A model generated the notes under the pieces. The model was not told the origin of the DNA. It did not search any database and worked only from the letters and a program-made list of their open reading frames with translations. Source: Puffinus mauretanicus (Eukaryota > Chordata > Aves > Procellariiformes > Procellariidae). From it: a stretch of DNA of 64,000 nt. A program made the translations under genes and the position numbers. The stretch is from contig JAJKFH010003532.1 of NCBI GenBank assembly GCA_023333565.1, positions 124,001-188,000 on the forward strand. Direction: 5' to 3'. Shown here in pieces: positions 1 through 11,257 of this stretch (position 1 is its first letter; each line of letters begins with the position of its first letter).

Positions 1-839
1 CAGAACAGAAACCTATTTTCTGTTTAATGTGCATGCATTGTTAGTAACTATGTGCAAATGAACTGTTGATGGAGACAAGTGTAATAAGAAAATCCTGAAG
101 TATGAAGAGGTTTTAGCAATGTTAGCACAGCTCTAATGGAACTATTAGATACTCACTGAGAAGCTTTTAGCTCTCTTATATATAAGCCATTAGATACTGT
201 AAGTTTTGGCTATCATCTTGTATCAATCAACTCACTTGAACTTCAATTTTTAATACAAATATTTAATAAAATGTGTTTCAGTCCCATGTGAAACAATTCA
301 TCTCCTGCTTTCAAAGTAGGGGACATGATAAGGGTTTAGCATTCTGTGGTGTACTCTGTTTTCTGTATCTGCTATCAGATAGTCACTGAAACTTTATATT
401 TTATATGGAACCTTCTCAGCACATGTAGTATTTCAAGATATTTCATACAGTCTACAGTATTTAAAAGACATTAATTTGCCATAAGGATAATTTTGTCTTT
501 GAAGTATATGTATTTGGACAGGCAAGGTAATTCTCTTAGTTTCATACTGTGTACAAGTTTTAGGCTTTCTTGTGAGCTTGTTCAATGAAGAGAATATCCA
601 AAAACTTTGCTGAAACACATACTAGCATGAGCAAGGACAATTCCCAAAGAAATGGAGAAGCTGTCTACCCTGACAACAAAACCTTTGTTGTAAGGTTATT
701 TTTAAGCAAGTATTAGTTCTAAGCATGTTCAATATTACCTAAGCAGAATACACCCCTTCCAGTGCTACTGATTTTAGAGCTTTTCAATATTAATAATTAC
801 TTTGTCCTGAGAGTATCTTCTGCTTTGACTGAGCAGTGT
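1..839. other. AT-rich non-coding sequence, nothing recognised
   Basis: Unique-looking AT-rich DNA. Only short reading frames without recognisable motifs occur here. No repeat family or RNA gene was identified. Confidence 0.6.
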
Positions 840-1150
840 CACCCATGTCTCAGGGCACCGTGAGGGCTGCAGCTCCCCATGGGACAGCACCACAGGGCTC
901 CCCAGGCGGGGAGCGTCAGGGCGGGCCTGGCAGCCCGGGCCTGTCCCACCGCCCAGCCAGGAGCAGGGCAGCTGGGGGGCACCGGGACAGCCCCAGCCCC
1001 TAGCACTGGGCACCAACCTGGGTCGGGGCCAGGTTGGGCCCTGGGTCTGCGGGTGGGCCCGGCTCAGCAGGGCCCATGGTCGGGCAGGGCTGAGGCGCAG
1101 CTGGGGCTGTAGCTCAGGCCACACTGGGCCCCACGATGGAGCCTCACCTG
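840..1150. other. GC-rich island of unknown origin
   Basis: An abrupt stretch rich in G, C and CpG in otherwise AT-rich DNA. The sharp edges suggest either an inserted sequence or a small CpG island. Reading frames of 77 codons (+) and 144 codons (-) cross it, but both are rich in Gly, Pro, Ala and Arg, as expected from translating GC-rich non-coding DNA, so I do not call a gene. No LTR ends, poly(A) tail or target-site duplication could be seen. Confidence 0.5.
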
Positions 1151-1393
1151 GAAGTGTTACCATATAGTGCTGCTTTGCTATAAAATCCTTTGTAAAGCCC
1201 CAAACCATGATTGGGTTAAATCAAAAGAAATCACTAGTTGCTGGGAGTAGATGTTTGAAACAAATAGTTATTATAAATTCAGGTAGAGTGTTCTGTTCAT
1301 GTTTCTATAGTACAGTCCTTGATGTACAAATAAGTTTAGGAACATGAGGGGCTGTTGGTTTGTTAAATATTAGAAGATGATTTAGTATACTAT

Positions 1394-1812
1394 TGTAAGA
1401 AGCAACTGATGCTTAGAAGAAACCAGTTGAAGCAAATCACCTAGGTCGGATAGAAGCCAAAAAGCCACTGAGTCTGCGCAAAGTAAAAGGGTCAGCCAAC
1501 GGTGACGAAGAGGAGTCACTGGCCTTCATCTCCAAGACCCCTGACGACCACCACCAAACAACAGTGCGCAGGCGCAAATGGGAGGAGAGCTCATTTTAAT
1601 ACGAAGCGAAGACTAGTCATGCATATGTATCAGTAAATGATGTAATACTATGTATATTTATGATTTTATTGTATAAATTTATGGTAAAAGGTGCAACAAA
1701 TCGGACACGCTGTGGTGGAGCGATCCCCCGTGTCCCCAGCGCTGCCAATAAAGAATGCCTGCCTTTTAACACTACATTGGTGTTACGAGGTTTCTTCCCG
1801 ATTTCGGTGACA
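1394..1812 (+). mobile_element. ERVK-type (betaretrovirus-like) LTR
   Basis: About 419 bp beginning TGTAAGAAGC and ending TTTCGGTGACA, so it has the TG...CA termini of a retroviral LTR. A polyadenylation signal AATAAA lies at 1747-1752. It is followed by a U5-like segment with the ACGAGGTTTCTTCCCGATTTCGGTGACA-type ending (shown here only in outline) typical of class II avian ERVs. The second half is CpG-rich. The downstream sequence looks like a retroviral leader rather than host flank, which explains the missing target-site duplication. The 5' flank is ...ACTAT. Family assignment is from recall of avian LTRs, not from a search. Confidence 0.6.
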
Positions 1813-2060
1813 GAAGCAGCTCCCACAGGTTGGGGTTCGCCCTGGCCTCCCCTCGGCGTGTCGGGGAGCCTGTCCCTGCAGTCACCAACGGGAAGGGGCC
1901 GTCCCTGGCTGCGTCCTGGGCCTGGCATTTGGGAGTACTGCGGGGGCGCGGGGCCGCTCTCAGGGCCAATGCCCAGGAATAGGAGCCCGAGTCCATTCCT
2001 CGATTCCTCCATAGATCTGGACACACGTCACTGTGCAGGCCTGCGTATAGGGTAGTTGCA
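1813..2060 (+). mobile_element. Remnant of ERV leader downstream of the LTR
   Basis: GC-rich sequence directly after the LTR. It starts with a segment resembling a decayed tRNA-Lys primer-binding site (CTCCCACAGGTTGGGG at 1820-1835). No gag, pol or second LTR follows, so the element is truncated within its leader or the remainder was lost. The reading frames on both strands here show no Gag features. The right edge is approximate, set where base composition returns to AT-rich. Confidence 0.4.
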
Positions 2061-3603
2061 CCCGAGTCAAGCCTCTTATTTAAGGCTTTTCAGAACAACA
2101 CCAAAATGTTATGGAAGTTTACAATCCACTGCACTATTCTATAAGAGTTAATATTTTCAAACCACATGAAAACATTAGTTTGTGGATACTTCTGGATAAA
2201 AAAACAGTGTAAAAGGTAGATGGGTGTACGCACTAAGGAAAATCTATTTCCAAATTTCGGTTTGATTTAATGAATTGATAGGGTCATTATTTCTGAGACT
2301 GTTTGTACTCTGTCCTCCGTCATGCTCCGTAAGATGAGACAGGAGTTGCACCACGGGTCTTGTCAAGGACTAGCCTGACAGCAGCATAAGTGTATTCTTT
2401 TATACTGAAGTGTAAGCGCTACTCAGCAGCTAGGAGAACAAAAGTAGTAACCACATTCTAGAGAAAACATATTTTCTCCAGCCTGTGTCTGCAAGTATGG
2501 TCCAAAGGACAGCACTCCCCCAAAGCAGAATTAAAAACTGCTCTTTTGAAGAAAAAGACACCCCCCCTCCCAAAAAACTATAGGACTTGTAAAGGCTGAG
2601 AGAAAGGACTCTAACAATGTAGGGACGAATATGGCAGAATCAGAGGAGGTGCAGATGTAGGCTTGAGGCACAGCTGGTGGCACTGCACGGTTAAGCAGGA
2701 GTCTTAAAAAGGTGTCTTGCTCCATCACCCCCTGCCTCTGGTTCCCCTCCTCGTGTATATGCATTTTGTGCTAGTTAAGGAGTTCTAAGCACTTGAAAAT
2801 ATTTTCTTTGCCAGCATTCTGGTGCATCCCCAAAGACATGACAAGTCTCCACTGGATGTCACAGGGATTAATGTGGTGGTGTAGTAGGTAATTAAGAAGC
2901 TTTGCAGAGAGATCTAAAGAGAGGGTGGAAGGCAGGAAAGTCAGGTTGCAAGATCACACTTCAAATGAGGTGGCTAATTAGCATCTCATGTGACAGAAGG
3001 CATGGCAGAAGCCAATGCAAGGTGCCACTCAGACTTAAAGTTTGAAACACAGAGACTTAATATGATGAAACTCTACAGCAGTTTGACAGGTGTCCACCAA
3101 AAGAAATTTCACTTAAATTGTTACAGGTAAATTATAAGATTGATTTGTTAGAGTAAAACAAGCAAGATCCAACATCACGATTATAGTGTAGGTACATCCC
3201 TGTGCTTACTTTATAGACATTTGTCTTTCAAGCATGTTGTTGAAGGGACCCAAGGCTTCTGTTGATTCTACCTCTTAATTTTTTCCTCAGTTGATTCTAC
3301 TACTATTTCAACAAGAGTTGAAATATCTACAAAATACAGTTGAAAAATACCTACTTCCATTTTTTCCTCCACCCTCCTTTGTGCCAGCATTTAGCACACA
3401 TTTCACTGAGCTGTGTGAGCGTGCTATTCACTTTTGCTGAACAAGGAATCTTCAAGGAAGGGTCAGATGATGTGGGAGGGAAAGAGGAGGTGGAAATTGG
3501 TAGCATAGCTACAGCCGTCAGCACTTAGGTCTGCTTAGACTGTCACTGAATCCCCGGCTTAACTCTCCTACGAAGTTCATGATACTATCCTTTCATCTTG
3601 CTG

Positions 3604-3666
3604 ACTAACCTAACCTACTGCAATGTCTGAGTACAGCTTTGCGTCAGCAAAGCAAGTTAGGTTAGT
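3604..3666. repeat. Nested inverted repeat (two stacked stems)
   Basis: An 11-bp outer arm ACTAACCTAAC (3604-3614) is matched perfectly by GTTAGGTTAGT (3656-3666). Inside it lies a perfect 7-bp stem GCTTTGC/GCAAAGC (3636-3642 and 3647-3653) with loop GTCA. A transcript could fold into an interrupted hairpin. It could also be a tiny palindromic transposon remnant or chance. Confidence 0.6.
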
Positions 3667-4270
3667 GTGCAGTGCATTTGTTAATTCTGGATGAATATCC
3701 TGTGATATCAGGCAGCAATGAACTGTCTATCTAGTTCACAAACATGAAGTTAGCTTCAGACAAAACAGTCACCCTGGAACAGAATTACATTTTCAGCTTG
3801 CTGAGAGGCCCAGACCACCTACATAAAAAAGAGCTCTCCCCAAACATCCAGTGTTTGTGAACTGCAGTTTCTGAAATGAAGACTACATTTGGACTGACTG
3901 AGCAAAGCCCTTTAACATGAATTTAAGGGCATGCTTAATTAGACCATTATTAAAACAGACCATTAATAATCTTAGTACGACTAGTCTGCAGTATTTCCAT
4001 TTTGTAAGTAGATGAGACAAAGTTTTTCAATAAATGTGGCTTAAATAAATTTTATAGTGGTATGGATCAGATCAAATCAGAATGCTTCTCAAAATCAGAT
4101 TTCTTTATTGAATTTTTACGTTTCGATAAGATATACAATTTGAGTAAGACATTTAACAATTAGTTTTATCACTATAAACATATATTTAGATGGAGGAAAA
4201 ATTGTGATATGTATCTAAAATTGTTACTGTTGTAAGAAGCATTCTAAGTGTATTGCACACTTTCTTACAC

Positions 4271-4351
4271 TGCCAATAAACTACAATGCCAATAAACTAC
4301 AAAAACTTTACTGGAATAATTTAATGGAATAATTCCTTTACTGGAATAATT
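4271..4351. repeat. Short tandem duplications
   Basis: The 16-mer TGCCAATAAACTACAA occurs twice back to back (4271-4286, 4287-4302). Immediately after, CTTTACTGGAATAATT occurs twice (4306-4321, 4336-4351) with a partial copy between. These look like independent replication-slippage events. Confidence 0.8.
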
Positions 4352-7300
4352 ATTACTGAAGTATTAAATATACATATTAGAATTAAAACATACAAGCTTT
4401 TTGTTGTGTTATGTTTACCTTAGCTGCAATGTTTCGTGCATCTCTTCCTCTAAACTCTGCTCATTAAATGGAAGCTATGCATATGTTAAGTATACTAAGC
4501 ATATGCATCTTGTATGCTAAGGACATTCAGTTACATATGCCAATTAAAGATTAGCTAAGATTTGGGTTGAACGGTTTATCCTGAGAGTTTTCTGCTACTG
4601 TAAGTGTGTCATCAGTAAAGGTTAGTTCTGATTTTTGCCAACAAGAGTTAAAAATCATGTCCATGTATTATCATCTTCTCTGGTTTATATTTCACACCGA
4701 TTTACTAATAATTTTGTCTCTCCCCTGTGAAAAAATCAGTATTACAGCCAAGAAAGTCCTTCCTCTGACTGTTGCTAGTTTAAAATTATTTGGTTTACAA
4801 TGTTCTCAACAAGGCTAATTCTCCTTTCTTTGTGAATATGTCTAACTGGGAGTTTTATAGATAAAAAGGATGACTCGCCTCAAATTGTAGTCTCTGTTCA
4901 TCCCAGTTAATTGAAAGTTTGGATTGGAGAAGAGCAGACTGCAGCTCTCATTTAAATTCATTAATACTGTTATGAAATCATTTAGCTGTTTTATGTATTA
5001 CAGCAGCTGCTAGTGTAGCTTAAAATAAAATGGGAAGGGACCACCCTGCTTTCAACAGAACAGTCTTTATGGGCTTGAATTTGGTAAAGACATCATGCTA
5101 TCTTTTGATGACTGTTCCCTGAATGACTATCTCCCTAACAACAGATGATGCTTGTGTAATATTGTCTGAAACAAAAGGGCTTCAGTTTGTAATCCTACTC
5201 TCAGCACAGTTTGATTACCAAAACAGGCAAGACAAGCAGCCAGATTACTTAAAAGTATCACCCTCTCACCACCACCCCCCAAAAAATCTGAGGTTCTTAC
5301 TCAGAAGATTATATCTCATCTTAACCAGAATACAATAGACCAGTTTTAGGATTAACAGATCTCTCTTCTTGCTTTCCCTTACCCTTTTTTAAAGGCAAAT
5401 TGTTTCCAAGAAGATGAGGACGCCTGTTTTAACCCTATAATCTGCATGCTCACCAAAATGCCTGAAGACAATCATCTGTATAAACTCCACCAGAAAATAT
5501 TCACCCACTTTGGGTGAGAGTATAGACATAAAATCTCACTTCTTCACAATTTATTTTCTTGCTATGATCACCTTTTGGAATTGATATGTTCTCAAATGCA
5601 TCTGTTTTCCAGGTTTCTTATCCTTTATTTAAATCAGGAATCTGATAAGGAAAGAAAGCTTTTAAAATATCAACAGTACACATTAATGTTTTTCTGAAAA
5701 TCTAGACATTTCCTTCACTCATTATGGTTTATATATATCCAAAGATGTATTCTCAAGCCACTAGCTCATAGCTCTGCTGCTAAGTAATGCTCCCAAGAAA
5801 TATAACTATATCAATAGTGTTTATTATTTAATATTAAAAAAATCAAATTTTCATTTCTATAAGGGTTGCACACCCTCTTTATTTTAAATAGAAGCCTCTG
5901 TCCAGAACACAAAGGGCAGATTGGAAAAGAGGATGGAAATAGTCTTTGAGAGCTAAAACAAAAATGGTAAATTAAAAAGAAAAAGAAAAAGAAAAGAAAA
6001 AAAAACCACAAAAAACCCCGAACAACAATGTTTGCCAGCTTCACACTTATTCAAAGGTTGGAAAATAAAAGCAAAGCTTCTTTGAATATATTCCAAATGA
6101 CAGCCCTTGTGAGGGACTGAAAGGAGTTCATGAGATTTAATAATTAATCCATCACAGAGGATGGACACCATGCCAGAATATTTTTACTCTTCCCATGCTC
6201 TGTCTTGTGCCTTTAGATTTTTATACTTCAGCCAAAAAGTCAATGAGGTACCGACTTCTCTGAGAACCCACTCAGAGACCCCATTTTCATAGAAAAATAC
6301 ATTTGCCAAACAGCATCACTTATTCTTAAGCAAAGAACCCTGAGTCATTTAAGAGTCTAAATTAGAAAAGATCAGAGTAATAAAACCTTTACAAGCTGTC
6401 AGATGGTTCAGTGTTTGGGCATATGACTTCTATGAGGGTAAACTTGGAAAATCCTGAATAATTCTGCTATAATGCTCTTTGGAACAATCCCTGACCTTTC
6501 AACCAAACCAATTATTTATGAAAGAGTGAATGCTTTGTTTACAATTTCATCTATATTTTTAGGAAGTGCTGGAGTAAACGTGATTTTGGTATTTAATACC
6601 AGACTAATAAATTCTGAGTGCTACAGCAGAGTGGACAAGAGAGAATAAATTCTCTGAAGTTTTAATTAAACACTAATGTGTTTTAAGATTGTAAAAATGT
6701 TTTGATAAATTAATGATTACAAGCCAAAGAATTCAATTACCCATTCTTCCTTAGATTTTAGAAATGCAGTAAGTGTGTGTGGAAGGAAAAGAAATTAAGT
6801 AACAAAAGGATGTCATCTGTCAGATCTACTAGGGACCTAAGGGGAGGGATGTGCTGAGCCTTGCAGTGAATCTCCATTATAGTGCATCATTCCCTGTGCT
6901 ATGGCATCTGCAAGAATGCACTCTGAACTTATACCTAGCATAGTTCTGAGTACACGTTCTCTTCTACAAATAGAATAGGATTTTTAGATTCATGTTAAAT
7001 TGCCAAATTCTGACCTGACTTTAGGAAAGATGTTCTACATTTAGAATAATAACAACAAAAAAGCAAGTTTCTTTCAAACTTTTTATTCCCTGTTCCTGCT
7101 TGTTCAAATGAAAATGAATAAATGGTGAACTCAGTTTCATGTTTAGGATCACAGTAGGATTTAGTTTTAGTTTCTGGTTAAATTCTACATGTGCACCCAT
7201 CAGTTATTAATTTTAGCATTGAGTGTTTCCCTTAATGTTTCTCTATGTCCTTAAAAAGTTTTCCTGTGCTTTCAGATTTATTAAACATCTCTCCAATTAC

Positions 7301-8171
7301 AAAGTACATATATTTTGACCATTTTTAGATAGAAAATGTTTACTATATAGGTGTAAAAGGGAAAGTACATGAGCCAAGTGCTAGTCTCTCTATTTTGTTG
7401 ATACTCAGCGATAAAAGACATAGTCAATAGTAGAAATTGGAGTGAACAGAAAAACTCTGTAGTCAGAATTGGATGGTGCAACACAGAAGCTGTGTCCTTT
7501 TAATCTGCTCCTGAACCATTACGAAGGGTAGGATGGTGGGCTGGCAAAGTATGTATTTGTCAACTCACAGCAATGGTCCTCATGGGAATTAAGAATGACC
7601 TCCATAGCATGCCTTATTCCTAGATAGTCCCTGCTAAATTGAAATAATTTTATGCCATTTTAACAACCCAAATCACATTTTGTGTTTCTTCTTGTACATA
7701 GCAATAAAAAGAATACAAAAATTACCAGGGTAAGCTTTCAGAAAATCACCAGTGACCCACTTTATAAAAGTATGCTACCGCATTATCTTGAAATGATTGC
7801 TGGGCTTAGAACTTTGAGTAACTGCGGTGATTTTTGTAAGGAAGTGTTAGTTTAAATTGCTAAACCCACTGAAAAGCCAGCAGTCATTAAAAGGTTTTCT
7901 AATTTAATGGCATTATTTATCTTCATGCTACGAACTGTACTTGGCAGCAGATTTCTAATGTTTAAAAGATACACAACTTCTCATAAAAGCAGAGAATAAT
8001 CTTCTAGCATAGGAAATGTCTAACTCTTTTATACTAGCAGCTGTGCACTCTTTCAAGGGCTATAGCAGAAGGATGAGACTGGAGAAATCTAGTAACAGGA
8101 ACAAGGGAGATCAGTTGGAATCATGATATTCCGTAGACTTTTTCAAAATGCTTCTTTCCATAGGATTATTT

Positions 8172-8192
8172 AAAAAAAAAAAAAAAAAAAAA
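8172..8192 (+). repeat. Poly(A) run
   Basis: An uninterrupted run of 21 A. I saw no processed pseudogene or SINE upstream, so it is recorded as a simple repeat only. Confidence 0.85.
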
Positions 8193-9479
8193 GCAACGCA
8201 GAGAGGACATGCTAGTCTTTTTAAGATATAATCTCTATGGCAGCACTAACAATAGCTGTTCATTTCAAACAATAAATAGTTTCTAGATCAATCTGGTTTT
8301 GTTCATTCCTTTTTCCAAAGACGACCATTATGTCTTTAACTCCTGCAGCACAATAAAAATAGTAAAAAACACGCCCTGCATATACTGAAGTATGCGTGAG
8401 GGAGCAGAGTCAGATAATGGTCTGGTAGAGCAGTTGAGAAGTTCCATCGACAAAGCCTCTTTGGTGACCTCTGGATATTTTCTTCTAGGATAGGTACCAA
8501 TCGCAATATATTCCTCTACAGAAAGCCATACAGTGAACTGCTTGAGTGTATTCCCTTTTCTTTCATTTACATGGGAATTTGACCAGCAAAATTTGTTTTC
8601 CTGTCTCTCTGTGTATTGTCCCAAGGTGACAAGAAAATGAAAATAATGCTGAAATAGTCAGACCTCCTTGCCCTCCTTTAAAAAAATGAAGCCTTTTGAT
8701 GGGGGTTGGGTATTTTTGAAGGTCAATACAGTATGAGATTCTCCAATAATTTAGTTGGTTCCTAACCTAGAGGAATAAACTGTACGTTTCTGTTATATTT
8801 TTGCAAATGAAGAGCTGTTTTCCAGCTCCTGGACTAGCAGTTGTCTTCCTGACTTCTGGCTATCTTACTTAGAAGATGTTTATATAAAATACAATTGTTC
8901 CTGTCCTCTCAGACTGATATCCCTGGTAGCGTGTGTCCCATGTGTTAGTGCAAAGTAATCATACTACATCATGAAATAGTAATGAAATGGAAGTGGACCA
9001 AAAGAGTAAGATCCTGTCAGAAGGGATATACTTGTCATAGATGCAGGTGGCTTGGAAACTGTATTTAACTATCTATCTGGTATATAGGTAAGAAAAGCTA
9101 CATCAGGAAACACAGAATCAAGTATTTAAGCTACTTCAGCCCTTTGCCCAGTGCCAAGTGTCTCTGTACTACATGTTACATGTTTAACATCCTGTACATG
9201 TGGGATTCCAGTCTGCATAATATAACATTGTCTTTCATTGACTGACTCTTCACTGAATAGGCTGATATTCCAAGATTTATATTTTGATGCTCATTTTTCT
9301 CAGTAGAAACCTGAACATTTACATTCTCAGAATACTTTATTTTCTATCTCGGAATACTTTCTTTTCTCTTCTATTTTCTTCAAGCACTGAGAGGAAGGAC
9401 TGCAACATCAAATGCAACGTAAGGTATGACATAGCACCAGGTGATAGCACCACAGTTTAGACTAGAAAATCACCCTGGT

Positions 9480-9900
9480 CAGGCTGTAGACCTAAGGAAG
9501 ATATGAGGGGGATGGACAAGTGGAGATACAGCAGGAGACACCTGAGCTGATACAGCCCCCAAAGGGACTGCAGTTGGTGGAGGAACCCCTGCTGCAGGAG
9601 TTGAGTGATAAACAGGGAGCAGCAAAAAGCAAAGGAAACACAACACCCTGACCCCCACCTCCCGTGCTGCCCACCGCCTCACCAAAGGGATGGAGCATAA
9701 AGTGTGGCGAGGGGATTGGAGATCAGGAAGCGGGGAAGAGAGGTGTCTGGAGTGAAGCTGAGGTATTTTTCTCTGAATGTTTAATTGTTTATCTATTTAT
9801 TAATGCCAGAATCAGTAATTAAAAGTTTATGCTAACTGGCAATAAATTAAATTAAATTAAGTGAAATTCCCCAATTTGAGATTGATTTTGGCCCACAACA
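9480..9900 (+). mobile_element. Old eroded LTR, same superfamily as the 25-26 kb solo LTR
   Basis: The segment GGCAATAAATTAAATTAA (9838-9855), then TTCCCCAA and GATTTTGGCCCA a little further on, matches the polyadenylation region of the minus-strand LTR at 25083-26182 read on its own strand. The AATAAA signal is at 9841-9846. Upstream GC-rich sequence with repeated ctgcag/ggag motifs resembles the repeat-rich middle of that family. It is shorter (about 420 bp versus 1100), more diverged, and lacks clear ends or target-site duplication, so it is an old truncated copy. Reading frames on the minus strand here are incidental. Confidence 0.55.
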
Positions 9901-11212
9901 GGTACTGCGAAGAAAAAGGTTTAAGACTGTTAATGTACTTTATTTCCTGACTTTTTTTACACTGGAAAAAAAGATAGTTAGCTTCAGAAAACTTGTTTAG
10001 TTCAATTGTACAAAAAAAAAAATTTCCCCCAAACCAGATTAAAAAATATCCTTAAATATCTGCAAAAAAAACCCCCATCCTTTATTAAGCACTCCTAAAA
10101 ACTTTTTTCTTTTGCACTACAAAGGTTATAGGGTCCACCCCACAAATGCTCAGATTTGAAACAATGACCTTTTATCCACTGTCTTAACTTATATGCAGTT
10201 TACTATTCCTATTTAGTAGCCACACCTATCTTCTTTAAAAAAGAAAAATAGAGAAAGAAGAATGGGATAAGGGTAAATAATCCTTCTTAAATTATTCTTG
10301 CAGGCCTATGATATTTACTGAAGTTTTAAAGGCAAATAGAGCTCAGTATCACAACCATTAAAAAGATAAGAGTATTCTTTAGGTGAAGCTAGGTGGCTGG
10401 CATTCATTAAAAAAATATGCTAAGACTGCTTAAGCGATTCTGCTGGTCACAGAGCTCTGCAAATTACATTTTACAAGCTGTCTAGTGCAGATGAGCCAGA
10501 AAAAGCTATATCAAATCATTTTTAATACACATAAAGGCCTCGTTTTGAACAAACAATAAATGAACCCAAGTGAATGAGACCTGATGTGTGTAAACAATGT
10601 AGTTCAACTGTCTTTATACAGTATTTATTTCCTATGTTACAGTCAATTTTCTGACTATTATAATAAATTCTTCATGAAGTAAATAAACAGCTAGAAGCTT
10701 TTCATTTATATCTCAAATTAAAAAAAAAAGTGTTTAAAACAATAAAACTCATGTTTCTGAATTACAGAGCACAGTACATTGCAACTTAATTCAGATGGGC
10801 TTTATCACACCAGGAAAACTAAGTTAGTTTTGTGGGTAGGAGAACAGAAAAAAAGAGGAAGCGATGGGTAATAGTGTTGCATGTGACATGGAGGGGGAGG
10901 GTGCATTTTTTCACCATTGCCATTATTTGTAAAATGGCAGTTTCACCTTAGGAAGGTTGTTCCTGATGTGTATCAGCATGAGATAAGGATAACACCAAGC
11001 TTCAGTGTTTAGCATTTACACATGCACGTACACACACAGACAAACAAAAGGTAATTTAACAGAATTCAATAGTACAGCAGCCACACTTAAAACAGACTAG
11101 CAAGGATAGTTTATGATAGCTGAAAAATAAAATGATGCTGTGTCAAAAGTTTTGTGCTTGTCTGAATAACACAAATCAAGGATCACAATGGTCACTGCTG
11201 TGAAAACTTCCT

Positions 11213-11257
11213 TTTTTTGGTTTTGTTTTGTTTTGGTTTGGTTTGGTTTGGTTTTTT
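11213..11257 (+). repeat. T/G-rich low-complexity repeat
   Basis: Runs of TTTTG and then TTTGG units in tandem, typical microsatellite-like DNA. Confidence 0.8.

Larger units (their letters stand above)
2061..9479. other. Long AT-rich non-coding stretch
   Basis: About 7.4 kb without a recognisable gene. Reading frames are all under 100 codons and without motifs. It contains a nested inverted repeat (3604-3666), small tandem duplications (4271-4351), an A-rich low-complexity tract near 5970-6010 and a poly(A) run at 8172-8192. No recognisable CR1 or LTR occurs before about 9480. Confidence 0.6.

Noticed and set aside
5811..6044. 77-codon Phe-rich minus-strand frame
   Set aside because: The Phe run comes from translating an A-rich low-complexity tract.
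8100..8192. Processed pseudogene or SINE ending in the A21 run
   Set aside because: No coding similarity, no TSD and no SINE-like sequence upstream.
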